A stretch of DNA of 64,000 nt, taken from NCBI RefSeq assembly GCF_016429215.1, contig NZ_JAELUH010000018.1, forward strand, positions 1 through 64,000. The letters run 5' to 3'. The notes under the pieces were generated by a model that saw only the letters and a program-made list of their open reading frames with translations, searched no databases and was not told where the DNA came from. The translations under genes were made by a program, and so were the position numbers. Below, piece by piece: positions 36,874 to 46,337 of this stretch; position 1 is the stretch's first letter; every line of letters starts with the position of its first letter. This DNA comes from Herbaspirillum sp. ASV7 (GTDB lineage: Bacteria; Pseudomonadota; Gammaproteobacteria; Burkholderiales; Burkholderiaceae_D).

Positions 36874-37785
36874 ATGGAACTGAGACAGCTGCGCCAATTC
36901 GTCGCCCTGGCCGAGGAAAAGAGCTTTACCCGCGCCGCCTCGCGCTGCCACATCGTGCAATCGGCGCTATCGTCCTCGATCCGCCTGCTGGAAGAAGAAC
37001 TGGCTGCGCCGCTGTTCGTGCGCACCACGCGGCGGGTCGAGCTGACCGCCGCCGGCGAAGCCTTCCTCGATAGTGCCCGGCGCGCCCTGGGTGCGCTGGA
37101 GCAGGGCGCCACCGATGTGGCCGATGTCAATGCCATGCGTCGTGGCCGCCTATCCATCGGCACGGTGCAGAGCCTGCCGTCCTTCGTGGACCTGCCGGCC
37201 GTGCTGGCGCGCTTCCATCGGCGCCATCCGGCCGTGGAGGTCAGGCTGTGCCAGGGCGCTGCCGGCGAGCTCAATGAAAAGGTCGCCTCGCGCCAGCTGG
37301 ACATGGCCATCCTGCCCGTGGAAGAAAGCAGCGAGGGCTTGCACAGCGAGATCATCGCCTGCGAGGACCTGGTGCTGGCCTGCCACGCCACGCATCGACT
37401 GGCCCGCGCCAGGTCGGTGACGCTGGAACAGCTGGCCGACGAGGACTTCGTCGACTTCGAAGCCGGTCTGGGCACCCGTGTGCTGGTCGATCGTGGCTTT
37501 GCCGAAGCCGGCCTGCGCCGTCGCCTGGCCTTCGAGGTCAGCGACCTGGTCACCCTGCTGGACCTGGTGGCTCATGGCCTGGGCGTGGCGCTGTTGCCGC
37601 GCGACGTGGTACGCGGCCGGCGCGGCAAGCTGGTCAGCGTCAACCTGCGCGGCGTCGAACTGTGCTGGGAGCTGGTGGTCACGCACAAGGCCGCCGGCCG
37701 CAACGGCACGGCCGTGCTCGATGCGGCACCGGCGGCCTTCCTTGAATTGCTGATGGAGCAGGCGCGCGAAGAAGGACGGGCCTAA
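36874..37785 (+). CDS. LysR-family transcriptional regulator
   Basis: A 303-residue LysR regulator. The HTH is MELRQLRQFVALAEEKSFTRAASRCHIVQSALSSSIRLLE, followed by a helical linker (ALEQGATDVADV) and a substrate-binding domain starting GRLSIGTVQ. It is divergent from map and precedes an IlvD/Edd dehydratase on the same strand after about 200 bases; it may control that gene, but this is uncertain. Confidence 0.9.
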   Translation: MELRQLRQFVALAEEKSFTRAASRCHIVQSALSSSIRLLEEELAAPLFVRTTRRVELTAAGEAFLDSARRALGALEQGATDVADVNAMRRGRLSIGTVQSLPSFVDLPAVLARFHRRHPAVEVRLCQGAAGELNEKVASRQLDMAILPVEESSEGLHSEIIACEDLVLACHATHRLARARSVTLEQLADEDFVDFEAGLGTRVLVDRGFAEAGLRRRLAFEVSDLVTLLDLVAHGLGVALLPRDVVRGRRGKLVSVNLRGVELCWELVVTHKAAGRNGTAVLDAAPAAFLELLMEQAREEGRA

Positions 37786-37990
37786 GCGTCATTGTTCGCC
37801 CGTGGTCGGTGCTGGCTGTGCCTGCAGTGGCGGGAGAAAATTTTTCATCAGTTGAAGAGACGTGCAGGCGTTGCGCCATGCGTTGCAAATGGAATAATCG
37901 GTTGGCGCGACATCGAGTCCATCTCTGGCTTGATCCCGCCCCGCCGGTGGATGACCGGACACTTTCCCTGATCCTTTCCAGCCAGATGCC

Positions 37991-39745
37991 ATGACCAACA
38001 AATCGGACAACTCCAAGCCATCCAAGAAAGCCCCCACCGGCATGCAGCGCGGCCTGACCTCCTACGGCGACCAGGGCTTTTCGCTGTTCCTGCGCAAGGC
38101 CTTCATCAAGGGCGCCGGCTATACCGACCAGGCGCTGGATCGCCCGGTCATCGGCATCATCAATACTGGCAGTGCCTATAACCCTTGCCACGGCAACATG
38201 CCGCAGCTCATCGAGGCGGTCAAGCGCGGGGTCATGCTGGCGGGCGGCTTGCCGATGGATTTCCCGACGATCTCCATCCACGAGAGTTTCTCCTCGCCCA
38301 CCTCCATGTATCTGCGCAACCTGATGTCCATGGATACCGAGGAAATGATCCGCGCCCAGCCCATGGATGCGGTGGTCCTGATCGGCGGCTGCGACAAGAC
38401 CGTACCGGCCCAGCTCATGGGCGCAGCCTCGGCCGGCCTGCCGGCGATCCAGCTCATCACCGGCTCCATGCTGACCGGCTCGCACCGTTCCGAGCGCGTG
38501 GGCGCCTGCACCGATTGCCGGCGCTACTGGGCCAAGTACCGCGCCAGCGAGATCGATGAAGAGGAAGTGGCCGACGTCAACAACCAGCTGGTCGCCAGCG
38601 TGGGGACCTGCTCGGTGATGGGGACGGCCAGCACCATGGCTTGCCTGTCCGAGGCACTGGGCATGACGGTGGCGGGTGGTGCATCGCCGCCGGCGGTGAC
38701 CGCCGACCGCATCCGCATTGCCGAGCAGACCGGTCAGCGCGCGGTGCAGATGGCCATCGATGGCCTCACCATCGACAAGGTCCTGACCGAGGACGCTTTC
38801 CACAACGCCATGCGCGTGCTGCTGGCCATCGGCGGCTCCACCAATGCCATCGTCCACCTGGCCGCGATCGCCGGCCGTCTGGGCATGACCATCGACCTGG
38901 CCCGGCTCGACCAGATGGGCCGCGAAACCCCGGTGCTGCTGGATCTGAAACCCTCCGGGCAGCACTACATGGAAGACTTCCACGCCGCCGGTGGCATGGC
39001 TACCCTGCTGCGCCAACTCAAGCCGCTCCTGAAGCTCGATGCGCTCACCGTCACCGGCCGCACGCTGGGCCAGGAGATCGAGGCCGCCGGCCCCGGATTC
39101 GCGCAGGACGTGGTCAGGACGGTCGCCAATCCGATCTATCCACAGGGCGGCATCGCGGTGCTGCAGGGCAACCTGGCACCGGGTGGGGCCATCATCAAGC
39201 AATCCGCCGCCGACCCCAGGCTGATGGAGCATGAGGGGCGCGCGGTGGTCTTCGAGGGGATCGAGGACCTGGTCACGCGCATCGACGATGAGGCACTCGA
39301 TGTGACCGCCGACGATGTGCTGGTGTTGAAGAACATCGGTCCGCTGGGCGCGCCCGGCATGCCCGAGGCGGGCTACATCCCGATTCCGCGCAAGTTGGCC
39401 CGCGCCGGGGTGAAGGACATGGTGCGCATCTCCGACGGCCGCATGAGCGGCACCGCCTTCGGCACCATCGTCTTGCACGTGACACCGGAGTCGGCCATCG
39501 GTGGCCCACTGGCCTACATCCGCTCGGGTGACCGGGTACGCTTGAGCGTGAGCCGGCGCGAGATCAGTGTCTTGGTGTCGCAGGAAGAACTGGCGCGGCG
39601 TGCGCAGGAACAGCCGATCGTGCGGCCCAGCGCCGAGCGCGGCTATCGCAAGCTGTTCCTGGAGAACGTGACCCAGGCCGACCAGGGCGTGGATTTCGAG
39701 TTCCTGCGCAGTGCCAGCCTGCAGCGGGCCAACAAGCGGTCGTGA
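37991..39745 (+). CDS. IlvD/Edd-family sugar-acid dehydratase
   Basis: A 584-residue dehydratase of the IlvD/Edd family, with three Fe-S Cys: NPCHG, GGCDKT and GTCSVMG. The core GGSTNAIVHL and DGRMSGTAFGT active-site motifs are present. The region around SHRSERVGACTDCRRYW differs from housekeeping IlvD, so it is probably a sugar-acid (for instance aldonate) dehydratase; exact substrate not known. It should produce a 2-keto-3-deoxy acid. It is paralogous to the dehydratase at 55507. Confidence 0.87.
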   Translation: MTNKSDNSKPSKKAPTGMQRGLTSYGDQGFSLFLRKAFIKGAGYTDQALDRPVIGIINTGSAYNPCHGNMPQLIEAVKRGVMLAGGLPMDFPTISIHESFSSPTSMYLRNLMSMDTEEMIRAQPMDAVVLIGGCDKTVPAQLMGAASAGLPAIQLITGSMLTGSHRSERVGACTDCRRYWAKYRASEIDEEEVADVNNQLVASVGTCSVMGTASTMACLSEALGMTVAGGASPPAVTADRIRIAEQTGQRAVQMAIDGLTIDKVLTEDAFHNAMRVLLAIGGSTNAIVHLAAIAGRLGMTIDLARLDQMGRETPVLLDLKPSGQHYMEDFHAAGGMATLLRQLKPLLKLDALTVTGRTLGQEIEAAGPGFAQDVVRTVANPIYPQGGIAVLQGNLAPGGAIIKQSAADPRLMEHEGRAVVFEGIEDLVTRIDDEALDVTADDVLVLKNIGPLGAPGMPEAGYIPIPRKLARAGVKDMVRISDGRMSGTAFGTIVLHVTPESAIGGPLAYIRSGDRVRLSVSRREISVLVSQEELARRAQEQPIVRPSAERGYRKLFLENVTQADQGVDFEFLRSASLQRANKRS

Positions 39746-39851
39746 TGGCGCTGCGGGCATCGTTCGCGGACACGAGCCTATAATCGCTCCACCAACCCCG
39801 CTCGCGCCGTCCCGGTGCGAGCGGGGTGTCAGCCCACAGGAGCCGTCGAAC

Positions 39852-40520
39852 ATGACCCCAACACATGAAAAAAACCTGAAGATCGATATCGTCTCCGATG
39901 TCGTCTGTCCATGGTGCGCAGTCGGCCTGGGAGGCCTGGAAGCGGCCTTGCAGCGCATTGGTTCGGCGGTCCAGGCGCAGATCACCTTCCACCCCTTTGA
40001 ACTCAACCCGGACATGCCGGCAGGCGGTCAGCGCCACCTGGACATCATCACCGCCAAGTACGGCATCAGCGCCGACCAGGCCCGCGCCAACCGCGCGCAG
40101 ATCCGCGAACGTGCCGCCAGCGTGGGATTCGTGATGAACCGCGACGATGACAGCCGCGTCTACAACACCTTCGACGCTCATCGATTGCTGTCCTGGGCCG
40201 GGGAGCAGGGTGCGCAGCTGGCGCTCAAGCAGGCCTTGCTGCGCGCCTATTTCACCGATGGCAGGGATATCGGCGACACCGAGGTACTGGTGGCGCTGGC
40301 GCAATCGGTGGGACTGGATGGCCAGGAGGCCCGTGCCGTGCTGGAGTCGGACCGCTTTGCCAGCCAGGTGCGGCAAGAAGAGCAGTTGTGGGCGCAACGC
40401 GGTATCCGCAGTGTGCCGGCGGTGATCGTCAATGACCGCTACCTGATCGAAGGCGGCCAGCCGCCGGAATTCTTCGAGCAGCAGCTGCGCGCCATCATGG
40501 CCGCGCCGCAGCCGGCCTGA
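39852..40520 (+). CDS. FrnE-like DsbA-family oxidoreductase
   Basis: A 222-residue thioredoxin-fold protein with the CPWC active site at about residue 19 (DVVCPWCAVGLGGLE), an inserted helical domain and the cis-Pro segment GIRSVPAVIVNDRYLIEG. There is no signal peptide, so it is cytosolic, as expected for the FrnE/2-hydroxychromene-isomerase-like group of DsbA proteins. Its start at 39852 is the family-type N-terminus; the longer frame is rejected. Confidence 0.9.
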   Translation: MTPTHEKNLKIDIVSDVVCPWCAVGLGGLEAALQRIGSAVQAQITFHPFELNPDMPAGGQRHLDIITAKYGISADQARANRAQIRERAASVGFVMNRDDDSRVYNTFDAHRLLSWAGEQGAQLALKQALLRAYFTDGRDIGDTEVLVALAQSVGLDGQEARAVLESDRFASQVRQEEQLWAQRGIRSVPAVIVNDRYLIEGGQPPEFFEQQLRAIMAAPQPA

Positions 40521-40553
40521 GGCGCGCGGCGGCGCTAACTGAGGGCAGGCTCC

Positions 40554-41729
40554 TCAGATGAAGCGCCGCACCGCTTTGCCGCCGAACAGGGCCACGCCCA
40601 GCATCACCAGCGCCACGCCCGCGAAGCTGATCTGCAGGCCAAGGTGTTCGGCCACGCCGCCGATGGCCACCGGGCCCAGCAGCATCCCCACATAGGCAAA
40701 GCGTGCCACTGCGGCGATGCTCTCGGCGGCGGCCATACCCGGCACCCGGGCGGCCGCCAGGAAGAAGATCGGCATCAGGTTGGCAATCCCCAGTCCACCC
40801 AGCAACAGGCCGGCCATGGTCACCAGCGGATCCGGCCAGGCCGCCGCCAGGGCGATGCCCGCCGCGCCGGCCGTGCCGCTCCAGGCCAGGGTACGCAAGC
40901 CGCCGATGCGTGCACGGATGCGGTCGCCGCTCAGGCGCCCCAGCGCCATGCCGGTCGAGAACGCGGCATAGCTGTAGCTGACCCAGGCAGCGGGCGACTG
41001 CGCCACGTCGCGCATGTAGACCGCGGCCCAGTCATACATCCCGCCCTCGCAGACCAACGCCAGGAAGGCAATGCCACCCAGGACCAGCACCATGCGCCGG
41101 GCGCTGCGGTCACCCCCGTGGGCGGCTGCGGCAGCGTCGCCGGTGTCGTCGGGCAGGGCGAAGGGGCCGATGGACAGGGCCACCGCCAGCGTACCCGTCC
41201 CCACCAGTGCCGCGTGGGCCAGTGGCGACAGGCCCGGCACCGCACCCAGGGCTGAGCCGGCGATGCCGCCGATGCTGAACATGGCATGCAGGGTGGACAT
41301 GATGGGGCGTGTGCGCTGCCCCTCCACCAGCGCCGCCTGGACCGACATGGCCACGTCGAAGGCCGCCATGGCACTGCCGAACACCAGCAGCAGCGCCACC
41401 AGCATCCAGAACTGCGGCGCCAGCGGGATCAGCAGCAGCGTGGCCGCATAGAGCATGCCGACCTGGCGCAGCGCGGTCGCGCTCCCCACCCGGGCGATCC
41501 ACTTGCCGGAGCGGCCCATGGTCAGCAACGCGCCGGCGGCCACGGCCAGCATGGCCAGCGAGAGCACGGCATCGGACAGCGCGAAACGCGCCTTCACCGA
41601 CGGGATCAACACCCCCCAGGTGGCGAAGGTGGCGCCATTGACGAAGAACTGCGCCATGGTGGCGCGGGTGGCACGGTGCACGCGCGCAGGATGGGGAACG
41701 GAGGAGGCGTCTTGCATGCCGGTACTCAT
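40554..41729 (-). CDS. MFS transporter, 12-helix type (YbjJ-like)
   Basis: A 391-residue inner-membrane protein with about 12 hydrophobic segments. The first helix FFVNGATFATWGVLIPSVKARFALSD and MAAFDVAMSVQAALVE motif fit the YbjJ/FucP-related MFS group. The substrate is unknown; sugar or drug export is possible. It is separate from the dgo operon, whose terminator lies between. Confidence 0.85.
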   Translation of the reverse strand: MSTGMQDASSVPHPARVHRATRATMAQFFVNGATFATWGVLIPSVKARFALSDAVLSLAMLAVAAGALLTMGRSGKWIARVGSATALRQVGMLYAATLLLIPLAPQFWMLVALLLVFGSAMAAFDVAMSVQAALVEGQRTRPIMSTLHAMFSIGGIAGSALGAVPGLSPLAHAALVGTGTLAVALSIGPFALPDDTGDAAAAAHGGDRSARRMVLVLGGIAFLALVCEGGMYDWAAVYMRDVAQSPAAWVSYSYAAFSTGMALGRLSGDRIRARIGGLRTLAWSGTAGAAGIALAAAWPDPLVTMAGLLLGGLGIANLMPIFFLAAARVPGMAAAESIAAVARFAYVGMLLGPVAIGGVAEHLGLQISFAGVALVMLGVALFGGKAVRRFI

Positions 41730-41859
41730 GGATCTGCTGCCTTGAAAATCAAAAAGTGAGACTCTGCCAGCTTTTGATTCATTAGTTAAATGGAATATTC
41801 AGATCGCATCCATCTTTCCGGTAGATCAATGGCTGTGACATCCCCGGCCGCACAGACAT

Positions 41860-41893
41860 AAAAAAGCCCGGCCAGCTTGCGCCGGACCGGGCT
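41860..41893 (-). terminator. Terminator of the dgo operon
   Basis: On the - strand AGCCCGG-T-CCGGC / GCTGG-CCGGGCT make a long stem with a GCAA loop, followed by TTTTTT. It lies 43 bases beyond the dgoD stop. Confidence 0.87.
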
Positions 41894-41935
41894 GAGGGAC
41901 TACCGAGGAGGAGGGTTTGGCGCAGGACTATCGCT

Positions 41936-43084
41936 TTACCATTCGGCAAAGCTGCCATCCTTGTGGCGCCAGATCGGGTTGCGCCAGCGGTGGCCGACTT
42001 CGGCGCGCTGACGGACATATTCTTCATTGATCTCGATGCCCAGACCAGGGCCTTGCGGGATCTTGACGTAGCCGTCTTCATAGGCGAACACGTTCTTGTC
42101 GCGGATGTAGTCCAGCAGGTCATTGCTTTCGTTGTAGTGGATGCCCAGGCTCTGCTCCTGGATGAAGGCGTTGTAGCTGCCGGCATCGACCTGCAGGCAA
42201 GAGGCCAGCGCGATCGGGCCCAGCGGGCAGTGCAGCGCCAGCGCCACATCGTAGGCTTCGGCCATCATGGCGATCTTGCGGGTCTCGGTGATGCCGCCGG
42301 CGTGCGAGACGTCGGGCTGGATGATATCCACATAGCCTTCGGAGAGGATGCGCTTGAAGTCCCAGCGCGAGTACAGGCGCTCGCCCAGGGCGATCGGGGT
42401 CGAGGTCAGGTGGGCGATTTCCTTCAGGGCCTCGGAGTTTTCCGACAGCACCGGTTCCTCGATGAACATCAGCTTGTAGGGCTCCAGCTCCTTGATCAAC
42501 ACCTTGGCCATGGGTTTGTGGACGCGGCCGTGGAAGTCCACGCCGATGCCCACGTTGGGGCCGACAGCTTCACGCACGGCCTGCACGTTGGCCAGGGTCA
42601 GTTCGATCTTGTCGTGGCTGTCGATGAACTGCAGTTCTTCGGTGCCGTTCATCTTGACAGCCGTGAAGCCACGCGCCACGGCGTTCTTGGCCGCCGCTGC
42701 GGTATCGGCCGGGCGGTCGCCGCCGATCCACGAATACACGCGGATGGAATTGCGCACCGCGCCACCCAGCAGCTGGTGCACCGGCACACCCAGGGCCTTG
42801 CCCTTGATATCCCACAGGGCCTGGTCGATGCCGGCCAGCGCGCTCATGTGGATGGCGCCACCCCGATAGAAGCCGCCACGGTAGAGCACGGTCCAGTGGT
42901 CTTCGATGTTGCGCGGGTCCTTGCCGACCAGGTAGTCGGCCAGTTCGTCCACGGCGGCGGCCACGCTGTGGGCGCGGCCTTCGACGATGGGCTCGCCCCA
43001 GCCGACGATGCCTTCGTCGGTCTCGATCTTGAGGAAGCACCAGCGCGGCGGCACGATGAAGGTGGAGATCTTGGTGATTTTCAT
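41936..43084 (-). CDS. dgoD: D-galactonate dehydratase
   Basis: A 382-residue enolase-superfamily enzyme (mandelate-racemase subgroup) that makes 2-keto-3-deoxygalactonate from D-galactonate. It begins [25 protein letters not shown], the DgoD start. Metal ligands are Asp in [13 protein letters not shown], Glu in [10 protein letters not shown] and Glu in [13 protein letters not shown]; the catalytic His region is [10 protein letters not shown] and [11 protein letters not shown]. Length is the normal 382 residues. It is the last gene of the cluster running from 45819 down. Confidence 0.96.
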   Translation of the reverse strand: MKITKISTFIVPPRWCFLKIETDEGIVGWGEPIVEGRAHSVAAAVDELADYLVGKDPRNIEDHWTVLYRGGFYRGGAIHMSALAGIDQALWDIKGKALGVPVHQLLGGAVRNSIRVYSWIGGDRPADTAAAAKNAVARGFTAVKMNGTEELQFIDSHDKIELTLANVQAVREAVGPNVGIGVDFHGRVHKPMAKVLIKELEPYKLMFIEEPVLSENSEALKEIAHLTSTPIALGERLYSRWDFKRILSEGYVDIIQPDVSHAGGITETRKIAMMAEAYDVALALHCPLGPIALASCLQVDAGSYNAFIQEQSLGIHYNESNDLLDYIRDKNVFAYEDGYVKIPQGPGLGIEINEEYVRQRAEVGHRWRNPIWRHKDGSFAEW

Positions 43085-43093
43085 TGTTCTATC

Positions 43094-43119
43094 CGGTTAT
43101 GCGGTTATGCGGTTATGCG
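43094..43119. repeat. Short 8-base tandem repeat upstream of dgoD
   Basis: GGTTATGC occurs three times in a row just upstream of the dgoD start, in the about 100-base gap to dgoA. Confidence 0.8.
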
Positions 43120-43188
43120 TTTAATCTGTTCAGCTGATGAATGATCGCAAGGCGATCTGTTGAAACGATGAGTGTCTGAGATGCAATG

Positions 43189-43830
43189 TCAGCCCAGCGC
43201 CTTCCAGGCCGCCACGAAGGCTTGTGCACGCTGGCGTACCTGATCGGCCGTCAGGCCCGGCGTATACAGCGCCGAACCCAGGCCGAAGCCGGAGGCGCCG
43301 GCCGCGCGGAACACGGCCATGCCTTCGGGGGTGATGCCGCCCACCGGCAACAGTGCGATGTCACGCGCAATCACGGCGCGCCAGGCCTTGACCACCTGGG
43401 GGCCGAGCTGTTCGGCGGGGAACATCTTGAGGACGTCGGCGCCATTGTCCAGGGCGGCAAAGGCTTCGGTGACGGTGGCCACGCCCGGTGCGCTGTAAAG
43501 GCCCGCATCGCGGGCCGCGCGGATGATGGCGCCATCGCTGTGGGGCATGACGATCAGTTCGCCGCCGGCTTCCTTGACCTGCTGCACCTGGGCCGTCTTG
43601 AGGACGGTGCCGGCGCCGACGATGCAGTCGGCCGGCAGGCTCTTGCGCAGGATGGCGATGCTGGCCAGCGGTTCGGGCGAGTTGAGCGGCACCTCGATGA
43701 TGCGAAAACCGCTTTCATAGAGCGCCGCGCCGATGGCCTGGACCTCGTCGTTGCGCACGCCGCGCAGGATGGCGATCATGCCGGTCTGCTGCAGGGCGTC
43801 GGTGAATCGTTGTTGGCTTGGGGTAGACAT
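43189..43830 (-). CDS. dgoA: 2-dehydro-3-deoxy-6-phosphogalactonate aldolase
   Basis: A 213-residue class I KDPG/KDPGal aldolase. It splits KDPGal to pyruvate and glyceraldehyde 3-phosphate. Features are IAILRGVRNDEV, GFRIIEVPLNSPEP, the GAGTVLK motif, the Schiff-base Lys in ADVLKMFPAEQLG and the LPVGGITPEG phosphate site. The ATG at 43830 gives the usual size; the frame runs on for over 200 residues upstream but overlaps dgoK in another frame and is rejected. Confidence 0.95.
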   Translation of the reverse strand: MSTPSQQRFTDALQQTGMIAILRGVRNDEVQAIGAALYESGFRIIEVPLNSPEPLASIAILRKSLPADCIVGAGTVLKTAQVQQVKEAGGELIVMPHSDGAIIRAARDAGLYSAPGVATVTEAFAALDNGADVLKMFPAEQLGPQVVKAWRAVIARDIALLPVGGITPEGMAVFRAAGASGFGLGSALYTPGLTADQVRQRAQAFVAAWKALG

Positions 43831-43862
43831 GTGTTGTTCCGTAGTACGTTGTCGGGGTGGGC

Positions 43863-44831
43863 TCAGGCGACCAGTCCGGCGTGGCGCGCCAGCGTCCACA
43901 GACCGGTTTCGGTAGCGTCGGTGGCTTCGCTGACCGGCCCCAGGCCGTAGAGCTCCAGTGCCAGGTGGTAGCGACGGCACAGGCCGGGGTCGCCGATGAG
44001 GATGATGGCTTGCGACTGCAGCGGCTGCAGGGCCTTGAGCGCGGCGATCTCGTGGCCGATCAACAGGCCCGAGAGGTAATCCGGTTGGGCTGTCGCCGGC
44101 AATTCGCCGGTCAGGCCGAGGGTGCGGCTGCTGAAGATGTTGGAGAGCACCCCGGCCTGGCCCTGCGCACCCTGTGCCACCCGGGCGCCGCGCACGAAGG
44201 CGGCATCGTCGGCACTGTCGGGCTTTTGCATGGTGCGGCCGAGAATGGTGTGGGCGCACAGTGCGCCATAGACTTCCCCGGTCATGAAGGTGTCGAAGTG
44301 CTCGATGCGGCCGGCGCTCACGCGCACCCACTTGGAGTGGGTGCCGGGCAGGCCGATCAGCAGTTCCTCGTCGCGTCGCGTCTGCAGGGCGCCGACCACC
44401 TGGGTCTCTTCGCCACGCATCACGTTGGGCAAGGTCGAGACTTGCAGCAGACCTGGCACGATCCATAGCGACCGGCCCAGGCCGGTATCGACTTCGGTGA
44501 GCTGGCGGCCGATGCGGTCCGGCGCCAGCGGCACGGTCAGGTAGGCGGCCTCGCGCCAGCCCTGCTTGCTGCCGACCATGCCGGCGGCGATCAGCGGGGC
44601 TTGCGGCGCGGCTTGCAGCCAGTCGCCGCAGGCCGCTTCCAGCGCGGCGCGGTAGGGCGCTTGCGGATCGTCGCCATGGGCCACGGCGGGCAGGTTCATG
44701 ATGCCCCAGGGATGGGCGCGCCGCTCCAGCACCTGGCCGCCGGCATCGAAGCGGTAGCAGCGCAGGGAGGAGGTGCCCCAGTCGAGGGCGATCAGGGCGC
44801 AGTCTTGCTTGTGTTGCAGGTTCATTGTCAT
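43863..44831 (-). CDS. dgoK: 2-dehydro-3-deoxygalactonokinase
   Basis: A 322-residue kinase that phosphorylates 2-keto-3-deoxygalactonate. The ATP-binding DWGTSSLRCYRF motif starts near residue 15, followed by GMVGSKQGWREA and the GTHSKWVRV substrate/ATP stretch. DgoK-type length. ATG 44831 or 44825 (MNLQHK) can be the start. It is 32 bases before dgoA and 13 bases after the epimerase gene. Confidence 0.94.
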   Translation of the reverse strand: MTMNLQHKQDCALIALDWGTSSLRCYRFDAGGQVLERRAHPWGIMNLPAVAHGDDPQAPYRAALEAACGDWLQAAPQAPLIAAGMVGSKQGWREAAYLTVPLAPDRIGRQLTEVDTGLGRSLWIVPGLLQVSTLPNVMRGEETQVVGALQTRRDEELLIGLPGTHSKWVRVSAGRIEHFDTFMTGEVYGALCAHTILGRTMQKPDSADDAAFVRGARVAQGAQGQAGVLSNIFSSRTLGLTGELPATAQPDYLSGLLIGHEIAALKALQPLQSQAIILIGDPGLCRRYHLALELYGLGPVSEATDATETGLWTLARHAGLVA

Positions 44832-44844
44832 GGTGGGGCCGGCG

Positions 44845-45819
44845 TCAGCGCGCCAGGCTGGTGTGTTGGGTGGTGGCCTGCGGCAGCTCCTGGGCGATCT
44901 CGCAGACCGTGAAGCGGGTCAAGAGCACCATGTCCTCGCCGGGGGCCAGGTCGATCAGGCCGGGCCGGTTGGGCAGGTGGAAGGCGTCGATCGGGTGGGT
45001 GACCGGCTCCAGGCAGAAATACGGCAGGCCTTCAGGGCGGAACATCAATACGTAACCGCTGCGATCGGTGGTGTGCATTTGCAGGCGCAGCCCGCGAGTG
45101 GGGTCCTCGATCATGGCCAGGCCATCCCAGCCTTCGAAACAGTTGTCGACCAGGCCGCCTTGCAGGGCGGCGGGGCGGTTGTAGTCCCAGCCGGGCGGCA
45201 GCGAACGGGTGAAGCTGGTGGGGATGCGATCAGGCCCGCTGAGCCACACGCCGCGCGCACGGAATTGCAGGCGCGTCTGGGCGTCACGCAGGAAATAGGG
45301 ATGCAGGCCCAGGCCGAAGGGCAGGGTTTCCTCGCCGGCATTGGTGACGCGCAACTCGATCTCCAGCGCGTTCTCGCGCAGGGTCAGCAACTGGCGGGCG
45401 CGGTAGATGTAGGGGTTGCCGTCGCAACGGTGCGAATCCAGCTCCAGCGTCATGCGGTCCTCGGCCTGGGCCGAGATACGCCAGGCCTGGCGCCAGCTGT
45501 CGCCGTGGATGGGATAAGGTTCGCCGGCGCGGTTGGCTTGCAGCGGGTAGTGCCGGCCGTCGACCTCGAAGCCGCCACCGGTGATGCGATTGGACCAGGG
45601 CAGCAGCGGGAAGCACGAAGTCGCATAGAGCGCGGCCGGATCGGCGCTCCAGGGCCGCAGCAGCGGCAGCCATTGACGATCGCGCTGCCACTCCCAGCCA
45701 GCCAGCGCGCCGCCCAGTGCGGGCAGCACGTGCAGGCGCTGGCGCCCGGATTGCAAGGTATGGATCGCCGGCAGCCCCTGGGCGCCTGAGCGGTTGGCAT
45801 CGGTTGCTCGGGAAGGCAT
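44845..45819 (-). CDS. Aldose 1-epimerase (galactose-mutarotase-like)
   Basis: A 324-residue galactose-mutarotase-fold protein that should interconvert sugar anomers before oxidation. Catalytic residues seen are His in PIHGDSW, His in GLGLHPYF and the general-base Glu in YFCLEPVTHPIDAF. ATG 45819 starts the aligned part; the open frame goes further up to 45951 but with no conserved residues. It is first in the epimerase-dgoK-dgoA-dgoD cluster. Confidence 0.88.
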   Translation of the reverse strand: MPSRATDANRSGAQGLPAIHTLQSGRQRLHVLPALGGALAGWEWQRDRQWLPLLRPWSADPAALYATSCFPLLPWSNRITGGGFEVDGRHYPLQANRAGEPYPIHGDSWRQAWRISAQAEDRMTLELDSHRCDGNPYIYRARQLLTLRENALEIELRVTNAGEETLPFGLGLHPYFLRDAQTRLQFRARGVWLSGPDRIPTSFTRSLPPGWDYNRPAALQGGLVDNCFEGWDGLAMIEDPTRGLRLQMHTTDRSGYVLMFRPEGLPYFCLEPVTHPIDAFHLPNRPGLIDLAPGEDMVLLTRFTVCEIAQELPQATTQHTSLAR

Positions 45820-46337
45820 GGTGTCTCGTATCTTGTTATGGGGTGCGGCGCGCGTCATCGGTGCATGGCTGCTTCCCGTTACCGGGATCTCGAAGGCAAT
45901 GGGTGCAGGATGGCAGCTGTTCATCAGGGGTCGCGCCCGGTCTCTACGCAATGCGCTTCAAAAAAAAATCAGGCCGATCCTAACATCGCCCCCCAATAGG
46001 GAATAATGAAAAAATGATCGCAAACGATATCAAAATTGCGTAAGCCGCGCTGGCACCGGGGTAATTCGGCATGCTCGCTGCATCGCGTGCGGGCCTCCTG
46101 GCGCGGGCGGCCATTGATGTGCGAAACGGTATCGAAAAACATTAAAAATTCATTGGATACGGATTGGTCGCTTGCCTAATATGGAGCGCGAATCAAGGAC
46201 GATCAGGGCTGTTCGCGATTCCAGTCGCACCGCGCCGTCATCACTATTCCTATAAGTCAAACGCATCCCCCCGGCGCAGCGCATCTCACGCATAAATCAA
46301 AGGGAAGTCCACACTTCCCAGCCAACGGAGACTGACA
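45820..46337. other. Divergent regulatory region between the dgo cluster and ytfQ
   Basis: About 518 bases with no gene. An AT-rich part (about 45960-46060 and 46130-46160) probably holds both promoters. The stretch ATTAAAAATTCATTGG at 46141 resembles elements upstream of chvE and the gbpR/porin pair (see findings). Confidence 0.6.

Noticed and set aside
37679..40015. A 778-residue open frame on the - strand antisense to the IlvD/Edd dehydratase
   Set aside because: It is rich in His, Gln, Gly and Arg with no family features and lies exactly opposite a clear dehydratase gene. GC-rich DNA commonly gives such antisense shadows.
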